Made by a program: the position numbers and the translations under genes. From contig NC_034011.1 of assembly GCF_000346465.2 (NCBI RefSeq), forward strand, positions 8,266,040 through 8,330,039: 64,000 nucleotides of DNA, written 5' to 3'. Below are positions 35,377 to 51,900 of this stretch, in pieces (positions within the stretch are counted from its first letter, which is position 1; each line of letters starts with the position of its first letter). The stretch comes from Prunus persica. Its lineage: Eukaryota > Streptophyta > Magnoliopsida > Rosales > Rosaceae. The notes beneath the pieces were generated by a model. It saw nothing but the letters and a program-made list of their open reading frames with translations. It ran no database searches and had not been told where the DNA came from.

Positions 35377-35559
35377 CAGTCCCGATCTCTTGGACCACAG
35401 GAGTCCAAGAGATTGTGGTCACCCACCGTTGGATATTAATCCAATGGTTCAAAAAAGTTTTTTAAAAGGAATACAAGAGTGAGTGAACCATTGAATTTAC
35501 ATCCAATGGTTAGTGACCACAAATCTCTTGGACCCTTGTAGTCCAAGAGATCAGGACTG
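35377..35559. mobile_element. Foldback MITE copy 1
   Basis: The left end CAGTCCCGATCTCTTGGAC is matched by the inverted right end, whose complement reads CAGTCCTGATCTCTTGGAC. The complementarity extends inward through GTGGTCACC to about 80 bases, so the 183-bp element can form nearly one hairpin. Each arm also contains its own short palindrome (CTCTTGGAC...GTCCAAGAG). The left flank is TA. Confidence 0.85.
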
Positions 35560-35612
35560 GTATATAATAATATATACATGGGAATATACAAATACATATA
35601 TATATATATATA

Positions 35613-35815
35613 CAGTCCCGATCTCTTGGACCACAAGAGTCCAAGAGATTGTGGTCACCCATCGTTGGATATTAATCCAATGGTTCAAAATGATATATAT
35701 AAATGCAATATGACATAAATGATTATTACCCGATTCAAGTCAACAGTTGAATTTACATCCAACGGTGGGTGACCATAAATCTCTTGGACTACAGGGGTCC
35801 AAGAGATCATGACTG
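35613..35815. mobile_element. Foldback MITE copy 2, with TA target duplication
   Basis: Same family as the copy 54 bases upstream and in the same orientation, 203 bp, with about 85-bp inverted arms. The ends are CAGTCCCGATC and GATCATGACTG, flanked on both sides by TA, which points to a Tc1/mariner-like integration preference. Its centre (ATGATATATATAAATGC) differs from copy 1. Confidence 0.85.
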
Positions 35816-36290
35816 TATATATATATATATATATATTATAATATTATAATATATAATATATATGGGTATGTTAAAACAATAATATATATGTATATTATAA
35901 TATATACATATATTATACATATACAATGTATATAGTGTGTATATATATATATATATTATAATATATACATAGGTATAATATATATACACATATGTATATA
36001 TATATACACACACATGCATGTATATATATAATATATTACATATATACACCTATCTTATTATTATAATATTAATATGTGTATGTGTATATGGGTATATTAT
36101 AATAATAATATATGTGTATTATATATTATTTATGTATCTATATACACATATATACATATATTATATATATGTACATTATAGTATATGTGTATGTAAGTAT
36201 AATATAATATAATATATAAATATGGGTATATAATAATAATAATATATGCTATTATTATTACGGTATAATATATGCATCTTATACGTTGGT

Positions 36291-37780
36291 GAGCATGTGA
36301 CTAGTTAATCATCTTTTTCCACATGAGTTTAATAGTTCTTTCCCAAGAAGGTATTTTTGGTGGGCCCGGTATTAGCAATCCCATCTAAAATTTTAGGATT
36401 AGATGAAACAAACATGGTACTAAATTTAGTCCAATCCTGTATAACAAATGGCCCCCTAATGTGCTCATAGCCAAATATTTCGTCTCAAATTTTTAGGTTA
36501 CTATGTTTACAAAGAGAGTGATGCAAAAGCTTAATGAGTTGAGAGAGAGAGAGAGATCTAATCACATCCCCACAACAGCGAACAATACAGAAAGGGATTT
36601 GTGCTACAAAAACCCTTTCTGACAACTTTTATTCTATAATAGCCCCTGTCCCATACAGTGCCTCTTTAATACAAATGGAGCTATTTTATAATAGAAGTTG
36701 TGAAAAAGGGCTATTTTAGCGAATTTCACATACTGTGAAAATAGTCAAATTTATTAGTATTGAAAATTCTTAATGCTGGTCTCACCTTACTAAGGAGATT
36801 TACAGAGCCAATCAAATGTACAACATCTTTTGCAAATTACAAACAGAAGGAACAAAATGCTTTGATAGAAACTAAACTAGTAACAAGCCATTTAGCAAAC
36901 GTAAAATGCCACCAGCGTTCAGGTCAAGTTGGAGCCACACTTAGTGAAAACAGCGCAATGATCTACTACACCGATCCTCTACTACCATTTGCCACCTTCG
37001 AAACTTGAGCTTCTTTGACACAGTTGTTCATCTCCAACAGTATTTCTGACGTTCATGTCATCTGTGCTGCATTATTCTCATGGTTCTTCCCTTCAGTTCA
37101 GTGTGATTTAGCCAAGCCGTAGCCTCCAATGCTTATCAAAACAGATAACCCCAAGTAAACAGACGCATCGAAGATCAAATATAACATGTCAATGAAGGTT
37201 GTGCAGAAATGAAGCATGAAAGCATTTAAAGAGAATGAGACAGAGGACTTAAAGCTAACAATTTTCCATTTGAACTGTTCAAACAACAAAACTGACATAA
37301 GAAGCTCACAGAGCAAAGCAAGAATTCTGATCAAGAAACAAAAAATCATACATGCAATGCAAATATGAAAACACAGGAGGAGATCTGACTAGAGAATAAA
37401 AACATAGGAATTGAGGACAAGAAACAAAACCACATAGAACCCATTTCAGAAAAATGAAAATTGGTTCGCCATTAAGCACGAAAATGCATCAAATAAATAA
37501 ACAAAGCCACCAAAACCAAAATAAACCCCAAACAGAGAAATTGAGTAACCAAGGTTGCCATTACAAAAAGACATTAAGCCAAGAAAGAAAGCACCGAAAA
37601 CCCATTTAAGAAACTTGAAATTTGGTCGGTCATTAGTCAAGAAAATCCTAAAAAAGAAACAGACACATACAAGATAAACATAGAAATCTACAGAAGAAGC
37701 AGCGTTGCTATAAAAGAGTGGGGTTTTGAATGTCGTTTTGGTTAACGTGGGACCAAGAGTTGAATGTCACGGAAGCTGAC
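36291..37780. other. Interval between CAF1 and the PPR pseudogene; no complete gene
   Basis: No domain-bearing frame was found on either strand. A (GA)n run lies near 36541-36556. Minus-strand frames at 37098-37349 and 37446-37640 are hydrophobic by composition only. A possible minus-strand first exon lies just to the right (ATG at 37834, ending GAGGAG at 37781 before GTCAGC), but no partner exon could be joined in frame here. Confidence 0.4.
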
Positions 37781-37900
37781 CTCCTCAAAACGTTTGGTTT
37801 CGTCGGTCCGATTGCCTTCGTTGGACTCTGCCATCAATCTCCCCTCGGCCAGTTGAGACGGAGGCAATGGGACAAATGAAACCAAATGTTTTGAGGATGG
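37781..37900. repeat. Short imperfect inverted repeat, one arm a candidate exon
   Basis: The minus strand of 37781-37820 and the plus strand of 37860-37900 share GGCAAT.GGAC, GAAACCAAA and GTTTTGAGGA. In the left arm the minus strand reads ATG GCA GAG TCC AAC followed by EGNRTDETKRFEE-like codons, then a possible GT donor. Without it, a stop follows 12 codons later. The product is unknown. Confidence 0.5.
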
Positions 37901-38271
37901 TTTGAAGACCCGACAAGACTATCGGACCTTGACATTATCATTGCTAAAATATCTGTTGGTAGCAGTGATGATGAGATTCTACAGTCTCTTCTTGCACATG
38001 ATCAAGCATGCAGTAGCATTCGGCTCACAGATAACCTTGTTGGTCAATTGTTCCGTCGGTTTAAGAATGATTGGAAGTCTGCATTGGGTGTGTTTAGATT
38101 GGAAAATGGTATTTCAGGCATTAATGTTGAAGTCAGGCTCGGAAAAGAACCATTTATGGGGAGGTTGCGGGGAGAAAATCTGCTGTTTCATTGGTTGCAT
38201 ACAACCGGTTACACCTAAAAGTTTTTTGGTCGATGTGCATTTAGGTTTCTGGAGTGTCCGGCAGCAACTAG
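37901..38271 (+). pseudogene. Truncated PPR gene copy fused to PPR 3' flank
   Basis: Bases 37901-38099 match PPR coding bases 31244-31439 with scattered substitutions and one 3-base gain (CTT). At about 38100 the match jumps directly to 33011-33183, so about 1.57 kb, i.e. most of the PPR repeats and the stop codon, is deleted. There is no start codon or repeat array, so it is non-functional as a PPR protein. The match to the 3' flank resumes weakly to 38368. Confidence 0.9.
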
Positions 38272-38496
38272 TGTAAGGTGTGGAAGGTTAGGGATGAAAC
38301 AGGTTGTTCCAAGAATTAAATCATCATATGCTTGGGGAATGGGGTTGAAAACGTAGGCTTTATAATCATCATGCTTGTTCCAAGAATTAAATCACTCAAA
38401 TCTTGGTAAGAGTATATCATACTTGTGCAAGTTCTCTCTTTTTTGTCATAGAAGCTTCTGATAACTTGCCTTGCAAGTTGCAGCTATGATTTGTAA

Positions 38497-38970
38497 GAGC
38501 ACGTCCACCGCAGGGACTTTAGCCAGGGCAAGAGGCCCATTCCCTCAGTTTTGGATCTCCAGCGCAGTACCTGCAGTCCGGGTAAGCCCTGGGTCCCATC
38601 AGCCTGGGCAAGCCCAAGGGCAGATTTTGCCTGGACTTCAGCCCTAGGACGCTGATGTCAGTGGTGATGTCACGCTGACGTCAGTGAGTCAAAAAAATTG
38701 AAAAAAATGGAAAAAAAAATCAAATTTTTTAAAAAAAAAATACCAAAAAATTATGGATGTTTTCCCTATAAATACATAACAATTTTATTCACTTTCCCTA
38801 TAAATACATAACAATTTTATATTTTGTTGCATATTCTCTTTTTTTTTCTTGCCCTTGCCCTAGCCTTTTGGGGCAGAACCAAAAAAGGCAAGGCTGCCAC
38901 TATTCACATGAATAGTGACAGCCCTTACTTGCCCTTGTCCTTGCCTTAGCCCTTATAGGTGGAGATGCTC
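38497..38970. mobile_element. Tourist-type (PIF/Harbinger) MITE with TAA duplication
   Basis: The ends GAGCACGTCCACC and GGTGGAGATGCTC are inverted repeats flanked on both sides by TAA, the classic 3-bp target of PIF/Harbinger elements. The 474-bp body has no coding capacity and contains GCCCTTG-rich subterminal repeats and an A-rich centre. It splits sequence that is continuous in a related segment of TGS1 intron 4 (around 41693-41760), which supports a real insertion. Confidence 0.88.
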
Positions 38971-39727
38971 TAAAGCAAGCTCCATGGTATGTTAACAATT
39001 CATCATCGTCACTATCATTAGTTCATTTATTCAGCAAAGTAATAAAGCAAATGATGTTTTCCTTAACAAAATGTATTATGAAAAACATTATTGATTCCAG
39101 CTTATAAGTACAAGAAGTACACTCGTCTTGATGTAGATTCTGAGTGTTTTCTTTTATTTACATTTGGACTTATTGTTTCGGCACGATAAATGCTAAATCC
39201 AATCTCTGGGGCATGTGTAAATGAGTTTTTTATTATTTTATATTTCAGTTAATGCTAACCAAGGCTGAGCAAGCAAATGCAGTGTAGGTCGGTTGGCCAA
39301 GACAATGTGTCTGCTATCTTGCACTTGAGTTCAAACTCCCGGTTTAGAATATCGCCCCCCAAAATAAATAGAGAAGGCTGAGAAAAGCCAATTTATTTGA
39401 TTAGAGCTGAATGTAGAGTGCAGATTTCGTTGTGTTCCTCCAACATATTGAGATATGTTTGAAATTTTTTTTTTTCTTAATAAAGGAAGAACTCTAACTT
39501 GGCCCTCTTCCAACATTGAGATATGTTCAATTTTTGGTTCTAAAGAGAGAATTTGTTTTTGGAAACGTTTCTTAGTAAGTTGGCTATCATCCACGGAGCA
39601 TGTCATTTTTTCAGGAAAATGACAACCGCACAAGCCCTCGGTTTAACCAAAGCAGTACTGGAGGCCGAGAAAATGAGTTAGGATCTAGATCGGTCAAAGA
39701 TTTGATCCCCTCTAATGTAGCAACACC

Positions 39728-39777
39728 AAAAAAAAAAAAAAAAAAAAAAAAAAAACAACAACAACAACAACAACAAC
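39728..39777. repeat. Poly(A) tract followed by (CAA)n
   Basis: About 28 A residues then about seven CAA units. This may be a retroposon tail or simple-sequence growth; no adjacent element body was recognised. Confidence 0.85.
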
Positions 39778-39952
39778 TAACCATCTTCAAGAAGTATGAT
39801 TGCCAACTGAACCTCTCCATATGTTGGCCGTATTCAACTAAACAACCCTCAAAGCTTTTCTTTGACATTTAAAATTATGCTACAAATAATTCAGCAAGTG
39901 ATTAACGTCCTTGATATACACTACACTTGGGTCAACTCATAGCTTAGAAAGA

Positions 39953-44332
<4,380 letters not shown>

Positions 44333-44879
44333 CCTCGAAGCTGGAATGAGAGCGGGAACGGAAGAAAGAGGGGTGCTTCTCAACCTCTGACACTGCCAAA
44401 AACCCAGCAAGTCGAGTGAGTGTTGTTTCGTTGTTTTGGTAAAAAGTTATTTTCGTCATGTAGTTTGTCACTTTTAGCTATTGTTTCAATATGGTTAAGT
44501 TTGTCCTTCTGTTTTTAATTTGAAGTAATTTAAAGACAATTTTTAATTTTTAATTTTTTTTTATAAATTTTTCTTAGTTGTGGAGGGATAATTTGGTCAA
44601 CAAATTATTAAAATTCCATTGATTTTAAAAATAAATATTAAAGACTAATAAAATAAAATCTTAAAATTGAAAAAAAAAAAAAAAAAAAAAAAAAAGGAAA
44701 AAAAGTCCCATGCACACCACCTACTCATACTTCCCACCGCCTTGTTCATCAAACTGAGAGCATCCTCACCAGCCAATACATCAAAGCAAAACCTTACCAG
44801 ATTTGGCGGACCACCCCCAACCTTACCACAGGTTGCTGTGCCTTATTGTTTGTTTGAATTTTTTACCAGTTGGGTAAGT
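44333..44879. other. Upstream region of TGS1, no gene
   Basis: Presumed 5' UTR and promoter of TGS1, then AT-rich DNA with an A run of about 26 near 44670. Alternative longer frames at 44410 and 44471 extend into this area without family similarity. Confidence 0.45.
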
Positions 44880-45910
44880 GGAGCTCTAGATCCATAAAGC
44901 ACTTAACAACTCTTTGAGATGCATTTTCCAAGCTCGACAGCTAACCGTTTCATGTCCATGTGTTCCATGAAAAGCACAATATTTGTTGGTATTCCTCTTG
45001 TTAGGTTCCCTTCCAAAGGCAGAGACCTCTTCAGCAATGGTTTGTCTTTCACCTGGGCCAGGATTTGATGTATCGAGATGGTGAACTTTGTATAGCTCTC
45101 ATTTGTCGGAGTGCCTCCTTGTAGTTGTGCTTTGTACTTGCTATTATTCTTGTCACTGAACTTGTCATTTCTCTGACCTGTCTGCTTGGAGGTTAGTCGA
45201 CTTGCTTGGCAGCCTTTTTTGTGACGATTAGATTGTCATCCCAGAGCACATAATGTTCAACGATCTCGAAGACCTCTGCTAGTGTTTGGCTGGGAGCGAT
45301 AGTCAGCTCGCGGTACATGTCGTGTTTTGTTGGCAAACCTTTTTTGAAAGTTGAGGATCCGATTCGGTCATCACATCCTATGATGTTAACTTTCTCTGCT
45401 TTGAAACTCTTGATGTAGTCTCGGAGGGACTCATCGGGCTTCTTGTGCAGATTTAACAGGTGGTCAGCTTGTTTTTTGATCGTCTGGTAGGAGGTAAACT
45501 TCTTAGTGAAGACAAAGGCTAGCTCCTTGAAGCTGCTGATCGACCCAGACAGTAGGGTATGGAACCAATCTTGAGATGCTCCCTACTCATGGCATCCTCA
45601 TTACGAACACCTTACACATCAGTGCATCTTCGGAAGAATTATGACACTTCTAAAATGCTTCAGATGGCTCTTGGGATCAAAATCCCCTTTGAATGACGTG
45701 AAAGATGGCGTTGTGAATCGTCTTAGCGGGGCCACCTGCTGAATCTCATTGGTGAATGGAGAGGAGTTTACTTGGTCTACCTCCTTGCCTATGACATCCT
45801 CTAAGTCTCATCCGACCTTGAGATCTCGGAGTCGGTCATTCACAAGTTTTTCAACATCTTCTACTCGCAAGGCTTGTGGCTCACGTCGGTGTCTTCCACG
45901 AGTGGGTGTA
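44880..45910 (-). pseudogene. Decayed Gypsy-type gag fragment
   Basis: The minus strand reads, over frames with stops, HLLNLHKKPDESLRDYIKSF, then CDDRIGSSTFKKGLPTK, then TLAEVFEIVEHYVLWDD, the pattern of the Ty3/Gypsy retrotransposon gag domain. Further downstream it reads KYCAFHGTHGHETVSCRAW, the YC.FH..HGHDT..C segment that follows gag in these elements. No protease or polymerase follows, and stops interrupt the frame, so it is a dead partial copy. The flanking 45910-46560 is probably its leader or LTR region but carries no checkable end. Confidence 0.72.
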
Positions 45911-46303
45911 TTAGGTCTTCGATGGGATCGGTAGAGGAGAGGGGTGGAGAGTGTTTTAGGAGTGAAGTCTTCGCTGGTAATAGTTGATGGTTGCCGGATT
46001 GAGAGCCTGAAAGTATGGCACTATGAAGCTATTTTTGGGCTCAATTTTCAATCGAAAATCGAGCTAATTCTTAGGGGTTTTGTCGTCAATTAAGGGTTGG
46101 GGTTTGTAGAGGGATGAGAGAGGGAGATTTCGAATGTGGTGGCCCTGGTCATCGTGCCCAGATGGTGACGAATCACCAACGAGAATGAAGAGAGGATTGG
46201 GGGGGAGAGAGAGAGAGAGAACTAAGGAAGGAGAGACACAGAGAGAGACCAAAAAGTGTGTTAAATCATTTTTGAAAATTATTGTTATGTCTTTTTCATT
46301 TTT

Positions 46304-46308
<5 letters not shown>

Positions 46309-46357
<49 letters not shown>
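46309..46357. repeat. (CT)n microsatellite
   Basis: About 24 uninterrupted CT units, with a shorter (GA)n run close by near 46206-46220. It lies in the repeat-derived region between the gag remnant and the LINE. Confidence 0.95.
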
Positions 46358-46360
<3 letters not shown>

Positions 46361-46975
46361 TTTTAAGTCGGATTGGAGCTCACTACATATCTATGAACTC
46401 GTATCGACAAGCTCTATGCAATGGTGTTGCTCGATTCCCAAAAACATTCCTGAATAAAAAAGACCAAAATACCCCTACCATTAAGGACAAATATGTAATT
46501 TCACAAATAAAAATAAATAAATAGTGATTTTGAGACGGGGTGTTACAATTTGGATTACCCCACATCCTACAGATGCTCATCGAATGGTCCATAATATTGG
46601 GCGCATACATGCACTAGGTCCACCATAGAATTTTCGAAAGAACCCATCCAATAAGTCAAATTCAATGCCTACGAACTAACATCAAATTGAGCAATGCCAG
46701 CATTTCAATAACTAAAGTTCCTTTGGTTATTTTTTTTTATGATAAAAACCAGAAGTCCTATTTGAAACTACTTCATATTTATGGTTTTTTTTATCAAATA
46801 ATTATGGTCGATTATATGCTTAAGTAAAAGTTTATGGAGTAAAGACACATGCAAAATTTGAGGGTGCTTTTGTGTATAATTTACTCTATTATAATTTTTC
46901 TTTTTATATTAATAATCTTTCTAAAAATTACAGTAAAGCACGATACAACTTATTCCGACTAGATCTCCTTATATC
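46358..46975. other. AT-rich DNA left of the LINE, nothing recognised
   Basis: No open frame with a domain and no clear repeat boundary. The stretch includes one side of the LINE insertion target at its right end. Confidence 0.5.
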
Positions 46976-46992
46976 AAAGATCAAGTGTTGGT
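46976..46992. repeat. Left target-site duplication of the LINE
   Basis: AAAGATCAAGTGTTGGT, identical to 53863-53879. The first As of the right copy merge with the poly(A) tail, so the true length is 14-17 bp. Confidence 0.92.
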
Positions 46993-47032
46993 ACCCTCAA
47001 TTTAGGACTTTACTAATTCTACATAAGACACG

Positions 47033-48934
47033 ATGCAGCTTGAAACGCCACGCGCCTCACGCGATGAAGAGAACGCGCCTCACGCGGCGATCTTTTCCAG
47101 CGACTTCTCTCCACTACCTCCTGTTACGACGGCGACTCCACCTAAATTTGTGTTCAGTGCTCTCCAACCTGAGAACAAACTGGAATCAGTGGGAACGAAG
47201 CGGATTCGAACTACGGAGCCAGATCCCAACTCGTCTGGTGATATGGCGACTGATGTGGGCTTCGGCTCTCCTCCCCCTGTAACCTTGAATTTTAGGGATT
47301 CGGTCTTGAAACAAGGTGGACATGGCTCTACCCGAACTGGGCTTGGGGGGATGGCGGATGATAAATTCACGATTGAGGCTGATGACTTTATTGTCTCAGA
47401 AGGTGAAAAGGGACCGAGCATCAGATTTTCTGAACAGGTTAAAGAGCGCCTCTACAGACCTTGGCGAACCTCAATCATCATCAAGCTGATGGGTAAGGCT
47501 CACACTTACAATTTTGTTCTTGCCAGGCTGCAGCATAGATGAGGTATGATTAAGGGCCCTTGGAAACTAATTGATTTAGAGAATGGATTCTTTATTGTGA
47601 GATTTGTGCTTGAAGAGGATATGAAAGCTATACTGTGCGGTGGCCCTTGGGTTATTGCTGGCCAATACCTGGTTATGCAGCGCTGGAAGCCTGGGTTTGA
47701 TCCCCTTGTGGAGCAAGTGACAAGGATGACCGTTTGGGTCCGGATTATTGGTCTCCACGTTGAATGGTTCCGCCCTAAAGCCATGCTACGCATTGGAGAT
47801 TTACTGGGCACCACATTCAAGGTTGACTCCATTACTGTTGCCCAGGTCCGAGGGAAATATGCCCGAGTGTGTGTGGAGATTGATCTTACCCAACCCCTAC
47901 AAGCCTTCGTGCAGGTGGAGGATAACTGGTATGGTTTGGAATATGAAGGCATCCACTTGGTGTGCTTTGCCTGTGGGTGCTATGGCCACAACAGAAACGT
48001 TTGCCCCTCAGTGATTAAAAAACCGCATACTGAGAATGTTCAGAATACCACCCAACCCATGGATGAAGGGACACCGAGCGCCTTTCCCCTCCCTGTCAAT
48101 AAGGCCAGCACTGATGCCATGCCTCAGGATGACCCCCACGAGTCTTCAGGTACTTTAATAGGACCTTGGAGCCTGGTCCAGAATAGGAAGGGTAAAAAGC
48201 CCTTTAAGGCAAATGCTGACCTGAAGGCCAAGATGCTTGCCCCCAAGCTTAAGGAGCCTAATGTTGACCGTGGTGCTTCCCCTGCTGGATCAAGATTTGA
48301 AGCCTTGGATAATGATAAAAACAGAGTTGATTCTCATGCTGCTATTGGGAATGTTGTTGTTGAGGAGGTGTCCCAAATACAAACTGAGACAAATGCTGGG
48401 CCTGCTAAACCTTCCAAGGCTAAGGGTCGGTCTAAGTTGAAAGGTAAAGCTCGCCAAGCCCTAGGAGATATCTCAAACGATGGTGTTGTTGATAAGCCCC
48501 AGATGGGTATTGAAAATAATATATCTTGTGCCTCCACTACCAAAGTTGGCCCCGAGTCCCGTTCTGAACCTAAAAGGAAACTTAAAGGTGCCGCGGCTGG
48601 TAAATCTTCGGGCTTCCAAGTTAGAAGTATTGACTTCCATGAAGCCACCCTGGGAGACGTTGTGGCAAGCTTGAAATCTAAGCTCCCCAACGCTGGTAAA
48701 TCTCCGCCTCCTATTTTAGCTGGGGTTGAGTCGCCTGATCCTGGTCCGACTGAAGATAAGTTGGAGGATATCCCAGGAGATAAGATGGATGATGACCATG
48801 GAGAAAACTCTGCCCCTCAGATTACTATTAATTTGGATGCTGCTAGACTGAAAAAAGCTATGCTAGATGTTAAGAATGGAGTTGTTGGTGCTGCTTCTAC
48901 TTTGGTAGAAGTGCTGAACGCTTCCAGTCAGTGA
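47033..48934 (+). pseudogene. LINE ORF1 (DUF4283 / CCHC zinc knuckle), broken by one stop
   Basis: Nucleic-acid-binding ORF1 protein. The frame is open from 47033 except for a single TGA at 47540-47542, which follows LARLQHR; a Trp codon (TGG) is the usual residue at that point, so one base change can explain it. After it come GPWKLIDLENGFFIVRF and GGPWVIAGQYLVMQRW (DUF4283), then CFACGCYGHNRNVC, a CCHC knuckle. The C-terminal half is low-complexity and Lys/Pro/Ser-rich. The stop ends 44 bases before the ORF2 ATG, typical for L1 elements. The broken state would be expected to block activity unless read through. Confidence 0.85.
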
Positions 48935-48978
48935 GGTTTTTCCTCAGGTTCTTGTTGCCACCTTCCTTCCCCATCATC

Positions 48979-51900
48979 ATGATTATGGTCTGGAATGTAA
49001 GAGGCGCAGGGAGTACAAATTTCCCTGGTATTATGAAAGATCTAGTTAAAATTCACAAGATTGATATTCTTGTCATTTTGGAGCCTAGAATTAGTGGCAA
49101 CACTGCCCTCAATGTTATTAAGAAGCTTGGGTTTTCGAAATTCCATGTTGTTGATGCTAATGGTTTTTCAGGGGGTATTTGGATGCTCTGGAATGAGCAT
49201 GTCTCCTGTGTTGATATTGTTGCCTATTCTAGGCAGTCTATAACAGCTCTCATTAAAATGAACCATATTGATTGGCTTTTTACGGCAGTCTATGCGCACC
49301 CTTGCCCTGGCATCCGTAAAAATCTTTGGAGTTATTTAGATGGGATTGCTTCGGCCACTAACCTCCCTTGGATGATTGCTGGTGACTTCAATGAGTTGGT
49401 TGACAATTCTGAAAAATGTGGTGGTAATCCCATTTCTCATGGGAGTGGCCTTGTGGATTGGATTGATAGAAACAATTTGATTGATCTTGGTTTTATTGGT
49501 GCTCAGTTTACTTGGTGCAGGAAAAATGAGAATGGTGTCCTCACTTGGGAAAGATTGGATCGCGGTCTGTCCAACATTAACTGGAGACATCAATTTCCCG
49601 AGGCCTTTGTCAGACACCTCCCTAGAGTCAAGTCTGACCATTGCCCCCTACTCATTAGCCTCCAGTCTGCTCACCTCCCCTGTGCTACTGCCAAACCTTT
49701 CAGGTTCCAAGCCATGTGGATCCTGCACCCTACCTTTCGCAGCTTTGTGGTTGATAAATGGGCTAACTTTACTGGAAGTATCCTCCAAAAAACTCAAGCC
49801 CTTTCCTATGCTCTCACTACTTGGAACATGGAAGTGTTTGGGAGTTTATTTCGAAACAAGAAGAAGCTGCTGGCTCGAATTGGCGGGATTCAAAAAGCCC
49901 TCTGCAGAAGACACTCCCCTTTTCTGGCTGACTTGGAAAAAGAGCTCACCAATGAATACCAAGCCTTGCTTGACCAAGAAGAACTTTTTTGGTTACAGAA
50001 GTCAAGGAACACTTGGCTTAAAGAAGGGGACCGTAATACCAAGTTTTTCCACCTGTCTACCATTATTCGCAGAAGAAGGAACAAGCTGGAGGGCCTCACT
50101 AATGCTCAAGGTACGTGGACTAACGATAAAAATGAAATGGAGTCTATCGTTGTCAACTACTTCAAGAATCTCTTTGCTGCCCAAACGATGAGATACTCTA
50201 ATGCTGATCTCCCCCAGCTTTTTCCTAGCTTGGAGAACTCTGAGTTGACGACCCTCAATTGTGACGTTAATCCTCAAATCATTAAGGATTGTTTGTTCAG
50301 TATTGGCAGTCTTAAAGCTCCAGGCCCGGATGGATACCCTGCTAAGTTCTACCATGATTTTTGGGATCTTTGTCAGGGAACCTTTGTTGAGTTAGTTGCT
50401 GGTTGTTTCTGCTCTGCAAGCATCCCGGATGATCTTAATGACACGCTGATTACCCTTGTTCCTAAAGTGGCTAGTCCTAGCTCTGTTGCCCAGTTAAGGC
50501 CTATCAGCCTTTGCAATACGTTGTACAAAGTGGTGTCTAAGATCATTGTTCAGAAGCTCAGGCCTCTCATGCAAAAGATTGTCAGTCCTGCGCAAGCTAG
50601 CTTCATCCCTGGCAGGCAGATTGTTGACAACATTATCGTTGCCCAAGAGGTCCTTCATAAATTCAGAAATTCTAAAGGCAAGAAGGGGTTCATTGCTTGG
50701 AAAATTGACCTCTCCAAAGCCTATGACAGGATTAACTGGGATTTCATCTATGATGTGCTATGGGAAATTGGTATTAGAGGCAAACTCCTGGTTCTTATCA
50801 TGCAGTGCATCAAGTCGGTCAGATACCAAGCCATTCTCAATGGTGAGCTTACTGGAAGGTTCTCTCCGAATGCTGGGATCAGACAAGGTGACCCCCTCTC
50901 CCCTTACATTTTTATCCTATGTATGGAAAAACTTTCCCATATTATCATTGATCATATCTCCTCTGGAACCTGGAAACCTGTTAAGGTTGCTAGAAATGGC
51001 CCTGCTATATCCCACCTTTTCTTTGCGGATGACCTCATTTTATTCGGGGAAGCCTCTATCCCCCAAGCTAAGCTTATGAAGCATTGCTTGGACCTCTTTT
51101 GTGGTGCCTCGGGTCAGCAAGTCAGCTTTGAGAAATCTAGAATCTGCTGTTCCCCTAATACTGAACCTGGAATTGCTGCTTCTATAGCCAATATTTGCGG
51201 GTCTCCCCTCACGGATTGCCTTGGGAATTATCTTGGTGTTCCCTTGATCCAATCTAGAATTACCAAGGATACTTACTTTGGGATTGTTGACAAAGTGCAG
51301 CGCAGATTAGCCTCCTGGAAGAGCCACACTTTATCTATGGCAGGGAGACTCACTTACTTGCAAGCTGTCACCTCTGCTATTCCAATCTATACGATGCAAT
51401 CGGTTGAGCTTCCTATATCTACTTGTAACCAGCTTGATAGATTAACAGGATTTCTTGTGGGTTATACCGGTGACCAACTAAAATCCACCTTGTCACTGGA
51501 CACTGTTTGCATCTAAGAGCTGTGGTGGGCTAGTCTAAAAANNNNNNNNNNNNNNNNNNNNNNNNNNNNNNNNNNNNNNNNNNNNNNNNNNNNNNNNNNN
51601 NNNNNNNNNNNNNNNNNNNNNNNNNNNNNNNNNNNNNNNNNNNNNNNNNNNNNNNNNNNNNNNNNNNNNNNNNNNNNNNNNNNNNNNNNNNNNNNNNNNN
51701 NNNNNNNNNNNNNNNNNNNNNNNNNNNNNNNNNNNNNNNNNNNNNNNNNNNNNNNNNNNNNNNNNNNNNNNNNNNNNNNNNNNNNNNNNNNNNNNNNNNN
51801 NNNNNNNNNNNNNNNNNNNNNNNNNNNNNNNNNNNNNNNNNNNNNNNNNNNNNNNNNNNNNNNNNNNNNNNNNNNNNNNNNNNNNNNNNNNNNNNNNNNN

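Larger units (their letters stand above)
35270..36290. repeat. AT-rich low-complexity block, mostly TA/TATATA tracts
   Basis: About 1 kb of variable (TA)n and ATATGTATA-like sequence. It hosts two related foldback elements. The apparent open frames full of Ile and Tyr are artefacts of this composition. Confidence 0.9.

Noticed and set aside
35218..36212. Open frames rich in Ile and Tyr in the TA-rich block
   Set aside because: They are translations of TA/ATATGTA simple sequence with no domain and occur on both strands.
36760..37008. 82-codon plus-strand frame as a gene
   Set aside because: No domain, no codon bias and no upstream signals; probably a chance frame.
37446..37640. Minus-strand hydrophobic frame as a membrane protein
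   Set aside because: Phe/Gly-rich translation of A-rich sequence; no partner exon, and no domain that I can name.
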